Part shown: in pieces, positions 10,577 through 22,769 of the stretch
Position numbering within the stretch: position 1 is the stretch's first letter
How the letters are laid out: each line of letters begins with the position of its first letter
Source: Stachybotrys elegans
Taxonomy: Eukaryota; Ascomycota; Sordariomycetes; Hypocreales; Stachybotryaceae
DNA length: 64,000 bases
Assembly (NCBI GenBank): GCA_020746835.1
Contig: JAGPNK010000019.1
Span: forward strand, 62,001-126,000
Reading direction: 5' to 3'
Translations under genes and position numbers: made by a program
The notes under the pieces: model-generated
The model's input: the letters and a program-made list of their open reading frames with translations, nothing else
Database searches by the model: none
Told to the model about the DNA's origin: nothing

Positions 10577-12449
10577 ATGGTTTCCTCTTCTCCACCTCAT
10601 AGTGAGAAGCCGGAGGTTGGTGAGGTCGAACAGGGTGGCTGGGACAATCATGGCCTTAATGAGCCGGATGCGACGCAGCTTGTGACGCTGGAGTCCTTTT
10701 CCCATATCGACGAGAAGAAAGTCCTACGCAAGGTGAGGAGATTTACACCGGATGTGGATCATGATTAACCGAGTTTAGATGGACGTTCGACTTATTCCCA
10801 TGCTTGCCCTCCTTTACCTTTTATCCTTCCTGGACCGTAAGTGGGAACCTCAGACTCTAGACTTGACGCTCGCTAATAGTTTGGGGGCTCCCAGGAGGGA
10901 ACATTGGCAATGCCAAGATCGAAGGTTTGCAAGAGGACCTGAACATGACAGGCGACGAATATAACTGGTGTCTGACGGTGTTTTTCTTCACGTATGCTGC
11001 TTTTGAGGTTCCTTCGAACCTACTTCTCAAGAAGCTTCGTCCCAGCATCTGGCTTCCTACCATTATGGTCGCGTGGGGTCTGGTCATGACATTGATGGGT
11101 ATTGTTCAGAATTATCACGGACTGCTCATCTCACGAATCTTCCTTGGTGTGACAGAGGCTGGTCTTTTCCCGGGGGTTGCAGTAAGTAAAGAAAAGCAGG
11201 CGAATTTTGAAGGTGGCCATTCAACAACATATTGCTAACACACTGCAGTACTACCTGACTATGTGGTACTGTCGACACGAGATTCAGTTTCGCCAGGCAA
11301 TGTTCTTCTCTGCCGCATCGATAGCTGGTGCATTCAGCGGCCTGCTAGCATTCGGAATTGCGAAAATGGACGGTGTCGGCGGGCTAGAAGGCTGGCGCTG
11401 GATTTTTATCCTTGAGGGAATCGTCACAGTCTTAGTGGCAGTGTGGGCTTTTTATGCCTTGTACGACTTCCCCGAGACTGCCAGTTTTCTAACCGAAGAA
11501 GAGCGTGCATTTGTTGTCTTTAGGCTGAAGTACCAGAATGAGACCCGTGGACAGCAACAACAAGGGCAAGTAAAGGTTGCCGAAGCTGGCGAGTTTCGCT
11601 GGGAATATGTTTGGAGTGCCTTCAAAGACTGGCAGATTTGGGTGAACATATTTGTCTACTGGGGCGTAAGTGTCAACCCCCGTATGGCCTGGCTGATGCA
11701 CTCATTAACCCAGCCTTTAGATTGTCTGTCCTCTGTACGGGATTAGTCTGTTCCTACCGACAATCATTCGAAATCTTGGTTATACATCCAGTAGGACCCA
11801 GCTGCTGACAATTCCCATCTACATCACTGCGGCAATCTTGGCCGTGATAGTAGCATGGGTATCGGACCGCGTTGGGAAGCGAAGTGCATTCGTCATTCCG
11901 CTACTTTGCGTCATGATTGTCGGATTCTCCATGCAAGTCAAGACTGGGTCCTCTCCCAACTTCGACTCTATCAGCTAATGCAATTTAGGTGCATTTCCAC
12001 TGACAATCCGCGGGTTGTATACGCTGGGGTTTTCATTGCGACCTGCGCCATCTATCCTGCTTTCCCAGGGGTCATCACCTGGTTGGCAAACAACCTTTCG
12101 GGAAGCTATAAACGCAGTGTTGGTATGGCGATTCAGATTGGAGTCGGTAACCTTGGTGGTGTAAGTTGGGCATCTTCGTCCCATTTGCTTTCACGCTGAC
12201 GACCAATGGCAGGCTATGGCATCAAACTTTTACCGTCAGCGCGACAGCCCTCGATATATACTCGGGCATGCTCTAGAGTTGGGTTTCATTTCTGCTGGAA
12301 TTTTCGCCGCACTGATTCTTCTTGCTGGTTACAGCCGCATTAACAAGGCGAGGGAGAAGAGGATGGAACAGGGCGACGTTGATCAATATACGGAGCAGGA
12401 ATTATCAGCCAAGGGTGATAAGGCTCTGACATGGAGATACATGTATTGA
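10577..12449 (+). CDS. MFS transporter, anion:cation symporter (Dal5-like) family
   Basis: Seven exons: 10577-10732, 10779-10836, 10895-11181, 11249-11665, 11721-11932, 11989-12160, 12213-12449. They encode 512 residues. The first helix ends LLSFLDRGNIGNAKIEGL, the signature of the allantoate/nicotinate permease-like MFS group. The inter-helix motif GVTEAGLFPGVAYYLTMWY and about 12 hydrophobic segments follow. The protein should import a small organic anion at the plasma membrane. Intron 5 (11933-11988) must begin with GC (GCAAGT) to keep the frame: the nearby GT choices give a stop or the wrong phase. It lies between the divergent regulator and a co-directional SDR, which suggests uptake plus oxidation of one compound. 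Confidence 0.88.
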
Positions 12450-12783
12450 GAAATATTTATCGTCCCGGCTTCCGATATGTTTGAATACTGGATTCCTTGA
12501 CTTTCCCCTCGAAAGATGTCCAATAAGAGCAGTCAAGATGCAGTAAGATGGGTACGCTCATATTGATCGCCGTGAGGTGGGCCATCAAGTTATGGGGCAG
12601 AATAAGCAAACGGCAGAAGCATGTCCGTAGAAACACATTTCGCGCACATGGTGCATTGCACCTGCGGGAGGTGAAAGAGGGGAAGCCATTCCAGCGATGC
12701 ATTGCCTTTGGAAGTCTTCTAGCCACTGGCATGAACATCTTGCATAGTAGAGTCCAAATTTTCTCCTCCTTCAACGGCGCAAG
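12450..12783. other. Intergenic MFS/SDR
   Basis: 3' flank of the transporter and promoter of the SDR gene. No further feature seen. Confidence 0.5.
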
Positions 12784-13830
12784 ATGGCTACCCAAAGCAC
12801 CACCCAACCCTCCACAGCAGCCAGAATCCATGAAGGGAAGCTGGCCGTCGTGACTGGGGCTTCCAGAAGTTCGTAATACCATTGTTATCAGCGTAACAAT
12901 GCTAGAGACCAAAACTGACCGTGTGACTATAGGCATCGGTGCTGCAGTTGCTCGTAATTTGGCAGCAAAGGGCTGTAATATTGTCATGGTGTATCTCAAC
13001 ACGAGCTCCGATACCGAGGCCGCTGGACTTGCCGTAGACCTTGCATCTACTTACAGCATCAAAGCCATCCCCTGTCGAGCTGATATTACCACAGCTGAGG
13101 GTGTGAGTGAGATTATTTCGACATGTCAGAGAGAATTTCCTCCGAGCCCGCAAACAAGGTCGCTGCAGATTGACATTCTCGTGCATAGCGCTGCATTATT
13201 CCACGCTGCACCTCTGGAGGCATGCACGCTGGATGACTTCCAAAGGGTCTATTCCATCAATGTCTGGGGGCCGATCAATTTGACCCAGGCTGTTAGGCCA
13301 TATCTGCCAAACGACCGATCAGGGCGCATTGTGAGTTGTTCTCTGCTTCTCTTTCTCCTTCTAACTCTCGTCTTGTCCCATTTCCTCTCCTCAACCTGAG
13401 GTTCCTCACTGACGCCCACATCCGCTAGGTGAATATCTCCAGCGTCGGGAGTAAAGTAGGCTTGCAGTATCTCACACTGTATGGCGGATCGAAGGGCGCA
13501 CTTGAGGCCATGACGCGTACATGGGCGCGTGAACTAGCAGAGAGCGCCACCGTTAACTCCATCAATCCTGGTTCAACAATGACCGACATGTACCGCAACG
13601 CCAGCCCTGCTGCTAAGGAGGCCAATGCTCTCTTCAATCCGCTCGTGCCACTGTGCCCTCTTCGGGAATCAGACACAGAAGAGCAACAGGAATTTGGCAA
13701 GATGTATGGTGGGCGAGTGGCATACCCTGAAGAAATCGCAGGTATCGTCGGCATGATTTGCAGTCCCGAGTCTGGCTGGATGACTGGCTGTCTGGTCAGC
13801 GCCAATGGTGGACAATGGATGAGTGGCTAG
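12784..13830 (+). CDS. Short-chain dehydrogenase/reductase
   Basis: Three exons, 12784-12868, 12933-13330 and 13429-13830, give 294 residues. The cofactor loop VVTGASRSIGAAVA (about 22-35) has the TGxxx(S)IG form common in 3-oxoacyl-ACP-reductase-like SDRs. The catalytic Ser lies in NISSVGSKVG, with Tyr and Lys in LYGGSKGALE. It is a classical NAD(P)-dependent SDR; substrate not identifiable. It follows the MFS gene on the same strand. Donor 1 is GTTCGT, a weak form, but the join at A-GC restores SIG. Confidence 0.88.
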
Positions 13831-14221
13831 CTGGCAAGGTCAACTTCACTGTTCCTGGGGGCATCGTAGATAGACTGCCTGGCTGTACGACGCGCGTGCG
13901 GTACAAGCATGATTCAAATTAACAGCCTAGTGTGAACTCACCTGAGCCCCGGCTACTGAATTTCCAACGGCCAATCTTTATTGTCAGGCCTATGGATAGA
14001 TAACATGGTCCAGCATAAGCCGCACGAATGCCCTGAAGGCTGGGTCTGTGCCTTGATGCATCGCGTCCCATCCATTCCAACCTCGAGGGGCTTGTCGTTT
14101 ACTCCTGAGACTTGGCCTCGCAAGAAGTACATTTCCAATTTCTATCGTCTGATATAATTCTTCTGTCAAAGGTGTGCAGGTTCTGTAGCTTTCAAGAGGA
14201 TACTTCTTTTAGAGCATGCAA
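13831..14221. other. Intergenic, convergent 3' ends
   Basis: No supported feature. Confidence 0.5.
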
Positions 14222-15772
14222 CTACCAATCCTCCCAGACGTATATTCTGGCTAAGAGCCTCACATCAGGCGGTATATCTGTTTCAGAGCTCACCTCACCT
14301 CCAACAGCATTCTCTTCCAATTCTATAATCTTTGTGGCCATCTGAACGGCCAAGGCACTGTGCCAGATTCCTTCCTGGCGAGACGAACTTTCCAACAGCG
14401 AAACTGCGCGGCGACGGATCTGAGGATGACGACATTTTGTAGCCACATAAAAGAGGACAGCGACCACCGAGGTATCTGCCAAAAATGCAGATGCGTCCTC
14501 GGAATAAATCAGCGCAGCAAGATCGACTGCATCAGAGAAGTCCTGAGTATACTGATCAAACACACATTCGTCGTAGCCCATTCCCGACACCTCTAGCATC
14601 ACCTTGACAATTCTGAGCCAAATACGCAGAGTTACGGCTGCTGGCGTGCTGTTTAAGGGACTTCCAAGGCCTTGCAACAAGCCTTTCAAGGACAGTGACC
14701 ATTGGCTGAATCGCTCTGTCGTCGTGGGTTGTTGATCTGATGCTGTGTGGAGTCCGCCCGGCTGTTTGCGGAAGAGAAATTCGTCTCCCAGAATGTCATA
14801 AAGACTATCTCTCGCATCCTTTAGGGTGACGAAATCCTTGATCGCTGGCTGGAGCAGTGGTTTCGGAGGGATCGGAACGGCCTCCTTCTTCTTGGCGAAC
14901 ATGGAGGCTTCCAGTGAGAGGCGTACGTAGAGTGGCGATAGCGTGGAACGAATCATATAGCCTCCAGGTGACCAGAAAGAAGTAGATGACGAGAAAGGGG
15001 ACGTAGACGAAGCCTGCCATTCGCGCAGAATCTGGATGCTGCTTCGAAGGTGCACGAGAGCTTTGGTGCGGTTACCAGCTATCCATTCGAACTTGATGCA
15101 GAGCACGCAACAAAGCAAGGTTTCTTCGAGATATGCCCACTTGTTGGAGGATATATGCTGGTTGAGCATGTTGATGGCTTTACCATAGTATTGTAACCCA
15201 TGCCAGCGCAGTTGACCGACTCTGGTGGACGACTGGACAGGTAAGGCGGTCTCACTCATGCAGTGTATCGAATGCAAGCATGTCAAAGCCAAGACTGCCT
15301 GGCGCACGCAGGCTACCCTGTGGCTTACCTGGAGAACTAGGCTTCTCCAAAGGTCATCCTGGAAGTGTCCATCCAATGCAGATGCCGTCCGAGAGGCATA
15401 GAAGTGGAGAAGGCGATATTCAGTCTCTCCCAAGCCAGTCGGCTCCAGCAGAATTTTCCACGGAGCTGAGATATCCGCTTCTGCCACATTTATCCGGCGC
15501 AGAGGTCGAGCCATGATGCCAGACGAGTCTACTTTGTTAATTGGGGCGGAATAGCCCTCGCATGTACGCCCAGTGCTAAGACATCGATGGCAGGACGGGC
15601 GTCCCTGGTCACAGCGCACATGACGTATACTAAATGCTGGTTAGGGGTGCCTGTCAAAAACCACTCCAGAGACGAGTTCTCTAAGGAATCGCACGCACCG
15701 GCATACGCCACAGCCAAGCTTGGAACGAGTGTGCCTCGATCTCACACGCTTCGATGTTTCCGGAGGCTTCAT
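14222..15772 (-). CDS. Zn2Cys6 transcription factor
   Basis: Two exons, 15772-15699 and 15629-14222, give 493 residues. The zinc cluster spans the intron: cysteines 21, 24, 31, 38, 41 and 48 in CGVCRIRHVRCDQGRPSC...C...C. The remainder matches the fungal-specific regulatory domain style of Zn2Cys6 proteins (an HCMSE-like region, then helices to the C-terminus). The second exon frame opens with a GTG just before the zinc cluster, so an unspliced reading would miss the first two cysteines. It is divergent from the RTA1 gene (681 nt), which it might regulate. Confidence 0.85.
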
Positions 15773-16453
15773 ATTTGGATAGGAAGCCGCGTTTCTGAAG
15801 TGAATGAGCCTCCAGGTAGGTAAGGGAGGTGGATATACGCGAGAACGGTATCCTCTGGGCGTCACCTCGTTGTCTTTGGGCTTGGCTTTGTTGACTGTGA
15901 GCGCAGGATTCTGGTAGCTCGTTAGTAGCGTCGCGTCTTCCTCTTCGCCTCACCCACGGACCATTCAGGGGTTAGAAAAGCTGGTTCGCTTTGCTTGCAA
16001 GGTGTCGTGTGGAGTACTGGAGTCCCAATATAGCCGATATTGAGAGTGGGCTTCGCGCTCATTGGCCTGTTCGTCTAGCCAACCAACCATAGACAGGCTA
16101 CAGAGTGGCTTTGAATGGGGCTATATCGGATTGGGGTTCGGGGAACAGCTTAGAGTGCTTGTCTAACACGATGAGGACTTCGTGGTAACGAGCCAGTCTG
16201 AGGCACTAAGTTGCCGTACGGGGCAGTCATTGCGTCCGATCCATGGAACAGCATCACAGCCAGTGCATCGACGACCAAGCCCTGTATTTCCCTGATTGGC
16301 TGGCTCGTCTATCATTACAAATGCTTCGCAACTCTGTATTTCAATCTATAAGTATGAGTCCAATTCCGGTATCTCGACGACTTCAACCTCCTCATTGCAG
16401 CTGCCTTCTTACTTATTACTTCGAGCTCTCCCTGACAAGATAAGCGCTTAATC
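15773..16453. other. Divergent promoter region, regulator/RTA1
   Basis: No gene seen. Confidence 0.5.
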
Positions 16454-17402
16454 ATGTCTGAGCTCTATACCCTGGAAGGCAATGCCTTTTTTGTCGCAGC
16501 ATACGGCGCCTTGCTACTCCCGCAAATATTTCTCGGTGTCAGATGCAAAACCTGGGGGTTTCTCTTTGGCATGTTTGCCGGCCTTGTCCTCGAAATCATC
16601 GCCTATGTAGGCCGGATACAGCTACATTATGGCAATGGCCGCTTCGTCATGTACATATCTGCAGTATCCTCAACTGGGGGTGTTCGCGCTAACGCTTTGT
16701 AGGTATATTGTCTGCATCACCATTGGGCCGGCCTTTATTAGTGCAGCCATTTATCTCTGTCTGGCTCGACTAGTCGTCGTGTATGGAGAGCATCTAAGTC
16801 GCTTCCGCCCTCGAACCATTGCCATCACCTTCATGATACTCGATTTTGTAGCTCTGCTGCTACAATGTGCTGGAGGTGCAACCGTGGGAGGGGACAATCC
16901 AAGTCCGTCGGAATTTGATAGAGCTCTGGCCATTCTCCAAGCAGGTCTCTCGGTGCATCTGGCTGGGATCGTTCTATTTGTCATTATTTCCGGTGACTTT
17001 GCCTTCACGGTCTGCAGAAACAAGCACCAATGGAACCAATCATTCTCTGGTCTTCATCACTCCAGGAAGTTTCAGGTCTTCATCATGTGTGAGTCCCTAT
17101 ACATTGTTGGCAGTTCGTATTACTCGTTAGTTTGCTAACAAGATATAGCTCTGGCCTTTGCTACGCTCTGCATTTTAGTTCGCACGGCTTATCGCGTTGC
17201 CGAATTAGTGGAGGGGTTCTACAGTGACGTAGCTCGTGACGAAAATCTCTTTTTCGGGCTTGAAGGTGCCATGGTTGTTGCAGCTTGTCTCAGTCTTACA
17301 TTCTGCCACCCCGGCTGGGCATTTCAAAATGCTTGGGCTGATGCGGACTTCAAATTGAAAATTGGGAAGAAGACAGAGCAGGCAGGCAATTCGCAAAAAT
17401 GA
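16454..17402 (+). CDS. RTA1-like seven-helix membrane protein
   Basis: Three exons, 16454-16650, 16703-17088 and 17149-17402, give 278 residues. Hydrophobic helices are spread over the length, with family blocks AYVGRI, IGPAFISAAIYL, LARLVVVYG and a late VRTAYRVAELVEGF...LEGAMVV...HPG. RTA1 proteins (lipid-translocating exporter family) sit in the plasma membrane or ER of fungi and are linked to resistance to toxic compounds and sterol stress. The first donor splits the Met codon of FVM|YIVC. The protein is on the short side for the family. Possibly the export arm of the preceding block; inference. Confidence 0.85.
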
Positions 17403-17865
17403 GACCGAGGGATGCAACGTAAATCAGCAAAGGTGGAATGTTTTCATGGAAAGGAGGGTGCATTGAGATAGTGATATACCACTTAGACTGGCCTTTGTGC
17501 GCCTTCTGCTTAGGCCTTATTACGAATCAGCTCTCCTTGAATTGAATTAATCGGATTTGAGATGAGCAAATGCGGGAGACGAGATTCCACCGCCAGATGG
17601 TTTCTTCAGGGTAGAGAGGAAGCGGCTGGTTCGGGAACATCTCCACTTGGCATTCAACTCATGGAGCTGCTAAGCCTGAATCTAGTGATAAGCGGGCTCG
17701 GTCGCAGATAAGATCCACTACGGCTGCCTGGAGAAAAGGAGTCTCTTAAAACGAACCTACCTGCTACCAACCCCCTTGAACAAAGGCCAAAGCCAGAGCA
17801 ACCTGTCTTTCCAGCGAGGTTCCGCGCAAAGACTTTCAATCGCAGAGATATAATTTATTCGTACC
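17403..17865. other. Intergenic RTA1/BRCT gene
   Basis: No supported feature. Confidence 0.5.
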
Positions 17866-18829
17866 ATGGCGCCGCCAACAACTCTCTACGTAGTCACCTC
17901 CTTTGTCTGGGATGACGTTGAGACCCTCGAGGGCGTCCGCGAGCCCGAAGTCTACACCACTGCATCGGCTGCCAATAAAGCAGCCAGAAAACTCATGAAC
18001 CGCTTTGCCGACCAGCTGAACCCTTTTGGAGGGCGTGAGGACTACAACTTCCTTCATCAACTGGACGACGAGGGCCTCTACATCGGTAAGTATGTCCAGG
18101 AAGCCCACGAGTATATGCCATTGCTCTGAACACTATCATATAGGCGAGTTGGAGGGTGGTCCGCATGGCCACATAGCTGTCAAAATGTGTGTCTACAAGG
18201 TGCGACTGAACGAGCCAGGCACCCGAGAAACGGCAAAGACGGCCTCGGAAGACAAATGGCAAGAGACCGAAGGACAAGATACTGATGGCGATGACGATGA
18301 TGATGACGATGACGATGATGATGACGATGATGATGGCGATGGCGATCCCTCAGAAAAGCCCACCAGTTTTGCCCCGAAGCCAGCGACCTCGGCAAGGCAA
18401 GAGTCGAGACACACCTCAAAGTCGACATGGACCCCATTAACATCAAGGAAGAAAATCCCGACTGGCATCCCTAACTGTCTGGAGGGGGTGAAGCTTTTAT
18501 TTACCGGAACATTCAACACCATGGACCGTGTGACGTCCATTGCGACAGCCAAGAAATATGGTGGTGAGGTAGTGACCAAGCTCGAAGAAACGGATTACAT
18601 CGTCACTGGACAGAGGATTGGACCCAAGAAGGCTCAGATTATCAACGAACTTGAGCTGGAGACGATAAACGAAGAAGAGTTCTTTGAGATTCTGGAGAAT
18701 GGCGTCAGCGCTGAGAAGCGGCAGAGGATGGCAAACAAGAGGAGCGCAGACGAGCAAGAGGCACCAGAAGATGAGAAGCCGCCAATAAACCCCAAAACGG
18801 TGAAGGGGAAAAAGAGAGCAAGGCCGTGA
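17866..18829 (+). CDS. BRCT-domain protein with acidic tract
   Basis: Two exons, 17866-18085 and 18144-18829, give 301 residues. The N-terminal 100 residues are a conserved-looking module of unknown name. An uninterrupted Asp run (about residues 123-137, encoded by GATGAC-type repeats) is followed by a Ser/Thr/Pro-rich linker. A BRCT domain follows at about 180-255: LEGVKLLFTGTF, KKYGGEVV, TDYIVTG, ETINEEEFF. The C-terminus is Lys/Arg-rich (KGKKRARP), a likely nuclear signal. The BRCT is of the DNA-ligase/RFC1 type, so a nuclear DNA-repair or replication-associated role is plausible but unproven. Confidence 0.8.
18287..18340 (+). repeat. GATGAC microsatellite encoding poly-Asp
   Basis: In-frame GAT/GAC codon run inside the BRCT gene. 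Length variation here would change only the acidic tract. Confidence 0.8.
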
Positions 18830-19113
18830 TTCCATAATCAGGTCTCTGTTGGACATTTTGGTTGGGTGCTGATAGAAATCGCTTCCACCTGCGAGTCCTA
18901 TGAGGCCTTGGTGAAGCAGTTCTATCCCAATATACACCATCTGACCAGTGGTAGAAATTACCGAGCAAGCAGGACTGATACGCTGGTTAACCCACCTGAA
19001 GTGAGAGGCTCTAATTTCTATATTAATTATATCGATGCGGACTATCGGGTGTATCGTTACTGTATCTTGGGCTGTTCTATCTTGACCAATGACTCCATAC
19101 CGTTTCCATCAGC

Positions 19114-21637
19114 TCATACCCGTCCCCCGTATATATCAATGGTACTACGCCGTGGGAAGAATAGTCCACCTTCGGCGATAGGCTCGTATCGCCCCGGCTC
19201 AATATGGATGTTCTTAGCAGCGCGATGCATCTGACTCAAGCCTTGTTTGAAAGTCATTCCTCGTCTCAAGGGGCGTGCCACATCGTCTTGTGCTGATGCA
19301 TGTAGACTATTCTGCTCATCTGGAACGGGCCCCAGCTCTACATCCTTGCGAACTTCGCCGTATCTGAAGGATATACGGGGCGGATGCGGCAGATGGGTCA
19401 GCAGAAGCACAAACAGATAGCATCCTGTGACCACGGGCACCTGCCAAGCGGTCAAGAGATACTCCATGACGAGCGTTGGATTTGTTGCGGTCAATGCCAC
19501 GAGACCAAGTGCGAGGCCGATAGCAAACACCATCGTAGTGCGGATGATGTTAAACCAAGACCACCCCCTTTGCTTGGACAGAAGGTGCATAAGCATGAGC
19601 AGCCCAAGGACCGCGCCGGCGCAGACAAACATATAGACGAACTGTGCAGTCATGAGTAACCTATTCCGCTTGTCGTAGTAGCGATGCTTACCAGTAATAA
19701 TAAGCCATCCAATGTCCGCTTTATTGCTTCCTGCTCTGCCGCGTCCCATGCGTATTCAAGAGACGAAAATTGTTTGCTCTCGTCGACATCCAGCTCAAAC
19801 ACATCGCTGATTTGAGTCATAGTTAGGGATGATATTGTTGTATAAGCCTCATACCATATGCGATAAACCTCTGGTGACGTCTCTGCGTGAGGGTTGCCCC
19901 AGAAGCTGTCTGGAACCATCATCAGACTGTCGATGGCTTCGTCCAAAATAACAGAAAGATTGAGGTCCTCATCAACATAGCCACCGTATTGCTTCAGGAT
20001 GTGGGTTGCTGTCGTCCTCAATGCATCTGCCACCGCGGATGTCTTTTCAGATGTCATAGCTTCTGTCATGGAGCTGAAGAGGTGATTTTGTGTCTCGCGA
20101 AATGCCTCGATGGCTCGCCACCATACCGACCATTGGCTTCCGCCCTCAACCAGGAGGACCAGTGCAATGTGAAGGGGAAGGTGAATTATAGTCCAGAAGG
20201 CCTGGTGTATGACAGGCATATGGCTATGATGATGCATCCAGTCGAAATAAAGCTGGTAAGTGATGTATAGAGTGCAAGCTGCACTCAGAATTATCCCGAT
20301 GAGAGAAGCCGCTAAAGTTGTTCTGTCAGTATGTGCCGTCAATCATACATAGGCAGCAGCCAGACTCACACCATCCGTCAACAACCTCCTTTACGAAGGT
20401 GTACTCCACAATCTTGCCAACATTCTTGGCTAGAATAATGACACCTAGATAACCCAGGGGTCAGTATTCACCCCTGTCCTGCTGTCACCTATACTTTGGG
20501 TTCAAACCTTCACCAAGAATAATGAGTGTCAAAAGACTCAGACGTTCATTGAAATGAGTTCCGGCAAATGTAAGCGTTTCGGAAAATGTGGCATGTATAA
20601 CAAGAGCCGCCATCTCCAGCATACCCACCACGTACCAGATGATGTAAAGCCGGTGGTCGGAGTAATTGGCTGGGATGAAGGCTGACATCATGTACATGAG
20701 TGACGCTGCAAACGGAATGAGGACAGCGAAGAAAAGGGTGACACGACTGCGGCGATGATTACGAGCGTGGAATAACACGATCGCATATTGGTACGCGAGC
20801 ACTATTCTGGACATCATGAGGAAGATTGCTATAGATGTAAAATTAGCTACCATCCGTAAGATAGGCAAAGGGGAGTTTCTCACATGCTGCACGAAATATT
20901 GGCATGATGACCTGCGGTTCTCCAAAAGATGGACTCAGCATCGCAAAGGCAATCATGACGGTCAAGTGGCAGGCGCGTGCGAGCCGCTCCAAAATACCAT
21001 CCTGCCCAAATCGGGCGTCGAAAACAGTTGTGACAAGCCATGTGATCCAGAGTAGCCTGTACACCCGATCGAAAAGATGAAATTAGTCTCTTTCAAGCTT
21101 GCGAGAAGCCTATGCTTGGGGCGTTGATGATAGGGGTGCATACGTGAAGTAAATAACAAACGATGCTAGGGTTGATGTTTCCGTGATAGGATGCACGGTT
21201 ACAAACACTGTTAGATTCGCCACGAACCACAAGTCGTAGAAGAGCTGGATAGGACCATTGTTAGATGAACCAAGAAAAAAGCATTTGCTTTTCGGCATTC
21301 GGCTGTTACCTCTGAAGTAGAAGCTGATTCCCTCTACGCATGCAATTTCTCAGTCAGGCAATGTCATCTCTAATCGACTGTCTTCAAATACCTTGTAAAA
21401 TTCCAATGGTGGTTCCTTAGCTACGCTTGAGATTGACGCGGCTGAGCCGGATCCAGCATACTCGTTGCTCCCCGGAAGCAAGTTGCGGGTTTCTTCCACG
21501 CCATCCGCCCTGCTTATCGGGTTGTTGACGAGATTGAGTTTCGAGCTGGCAAACCGCAAGGTTGCTCTGTTGGAGCTGAATCCTGAAGGCTTCTGAGTGG
21601 ATTTCGGTACTGAACCCCCATGGTCTGCTTCTATCAT
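19114..21637 (-). CDS. Low-temperature-requirement A (LtrA)-like membrane protein
   Basis: Eight exons: 21637-21392, 21333-21310, 21244-21144, 21056-20884, 20828-20508, 20444-20370, 20311-19692, 19641-19114. They encode 695 residues. Exon 2 is only 24 nt (RESASTSE) and leads directly into the family signature ELFYDLWFVANLTVF in exon 3. Many transmembrane segments follow, including a LLTLIILGEG helix, and a cytosolic tail of about 100 residues with basic and Pro-rich stretches ends the protein. LtrA proteins are polytopic membrane proteins of unclear biochemical function, named from a Listeria cold-growth mutant and expanded in fungi. All phases fit. It is tail to tail with the BRCT gene. Confidence 0.8.
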
Positions 21638-22769
21638 TGTGCTAGAGTGCCAGCAATGTCGTGGTTTCTTTCAGTCGATAGTGAGCTTGTGAAGAAGGCC
21701 GAGGAATCGAGAGAGATGCTTGGTGACGGCCCAAATCTGGCTGGAGAAAAGTGGTACTTTTTGGAGTGGTTGGAGCCTTGGAGGAGGTAAGTAACCCCCT
21801 TTAACTGTCCAGACCATGAGGGAATCAGCTAGTCCGCAATTGTACCTTCTGAGTCGGCATCTTTTGCATACGAGCTGGACAGGGATGTAAGTGCATGACT
21901 CGACTATTAGCTCTGAACTTTTTGAAACGGAGAGTGGAGTAGGACAGGCATGAAGGACCAATCGCTATCAGAGGGCAACTGATAAATAACATTAGTTCAT
22001 CTGCCTTACGTCGATCCAGAGAGACGTGTCAATGTTGGGGGGCCCACTACATAAGCACTGGTTGATGGCTTGACCACCTGCCGCCTGCAATGAAGCTTAT
22101 GTATACTGCATAATATTCTACATGGCCAGTGACAACAAGACGACTCACCGCTCTCCTGTGCTTCAATGGGAATGTGATCCGCATGTGGTAAATTCGTAAT
22201 ACAAGGTGTGGCCTGCGACAGTCAAAGTGCCGATCCTTGCTCTACATAACTCTCCCTAATCTCCTTAAACTTTCGTATCAGACCGAACCTTGCGTGTCGA
22301 GAAATCTTTTCTCGGATAAAGCCACTACTTTCTATTTTCAGCATCTTGCAAGTTGACGAAGGGGCGATGGAAACAGCTGGGCGTCGTGGGACTTGAATGC
22401 GCCCCGTTAACCTTCGAAATCACCTCTTTATTGACCGAAATACAGGCTGTCGCATAACGACAATAGCTAGGAATTTCGTGAATCTCACTCCTCAAGATTT
22501 GAGTGTTCTACAAATAAGCACATTGAGAAGAGGAAGTAAATATGCTCCGCCCCAGCTAAAGCCAACTCTCATGGGTTCTAGAGCAGGAAGCAGCCAAACA
22601 AAGGCCAATATATCTAGGGTAACATTGATGAATCATGCGGTATTGCCTCAAAGATGGCCATTAGGATATTTCAGAGTCTGATTTCAAGATTGAATTTGAT
22701 TACTGGCTTGTAGGCTTTGAGGACAGCATCGGTAAAGCAGTCAATCAGTGATGCATACTTGATCTAGAA
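21638..22769. other. Intergenic, 1.1 kb
   Basis: Promoter side of the LtrA gene and 3' flank of the tyrosinase gene. Small frames on both strands lack domains or splice partners. Confidence 0.5.

Noticed and set aside
21671..21961. CKRCRLRRYNCG, resembling half a Zn2Cys6 cluster
   Set aside because: Only part of the cysteine pattern, no splice partner completing it, and no regulatory domain nearby.
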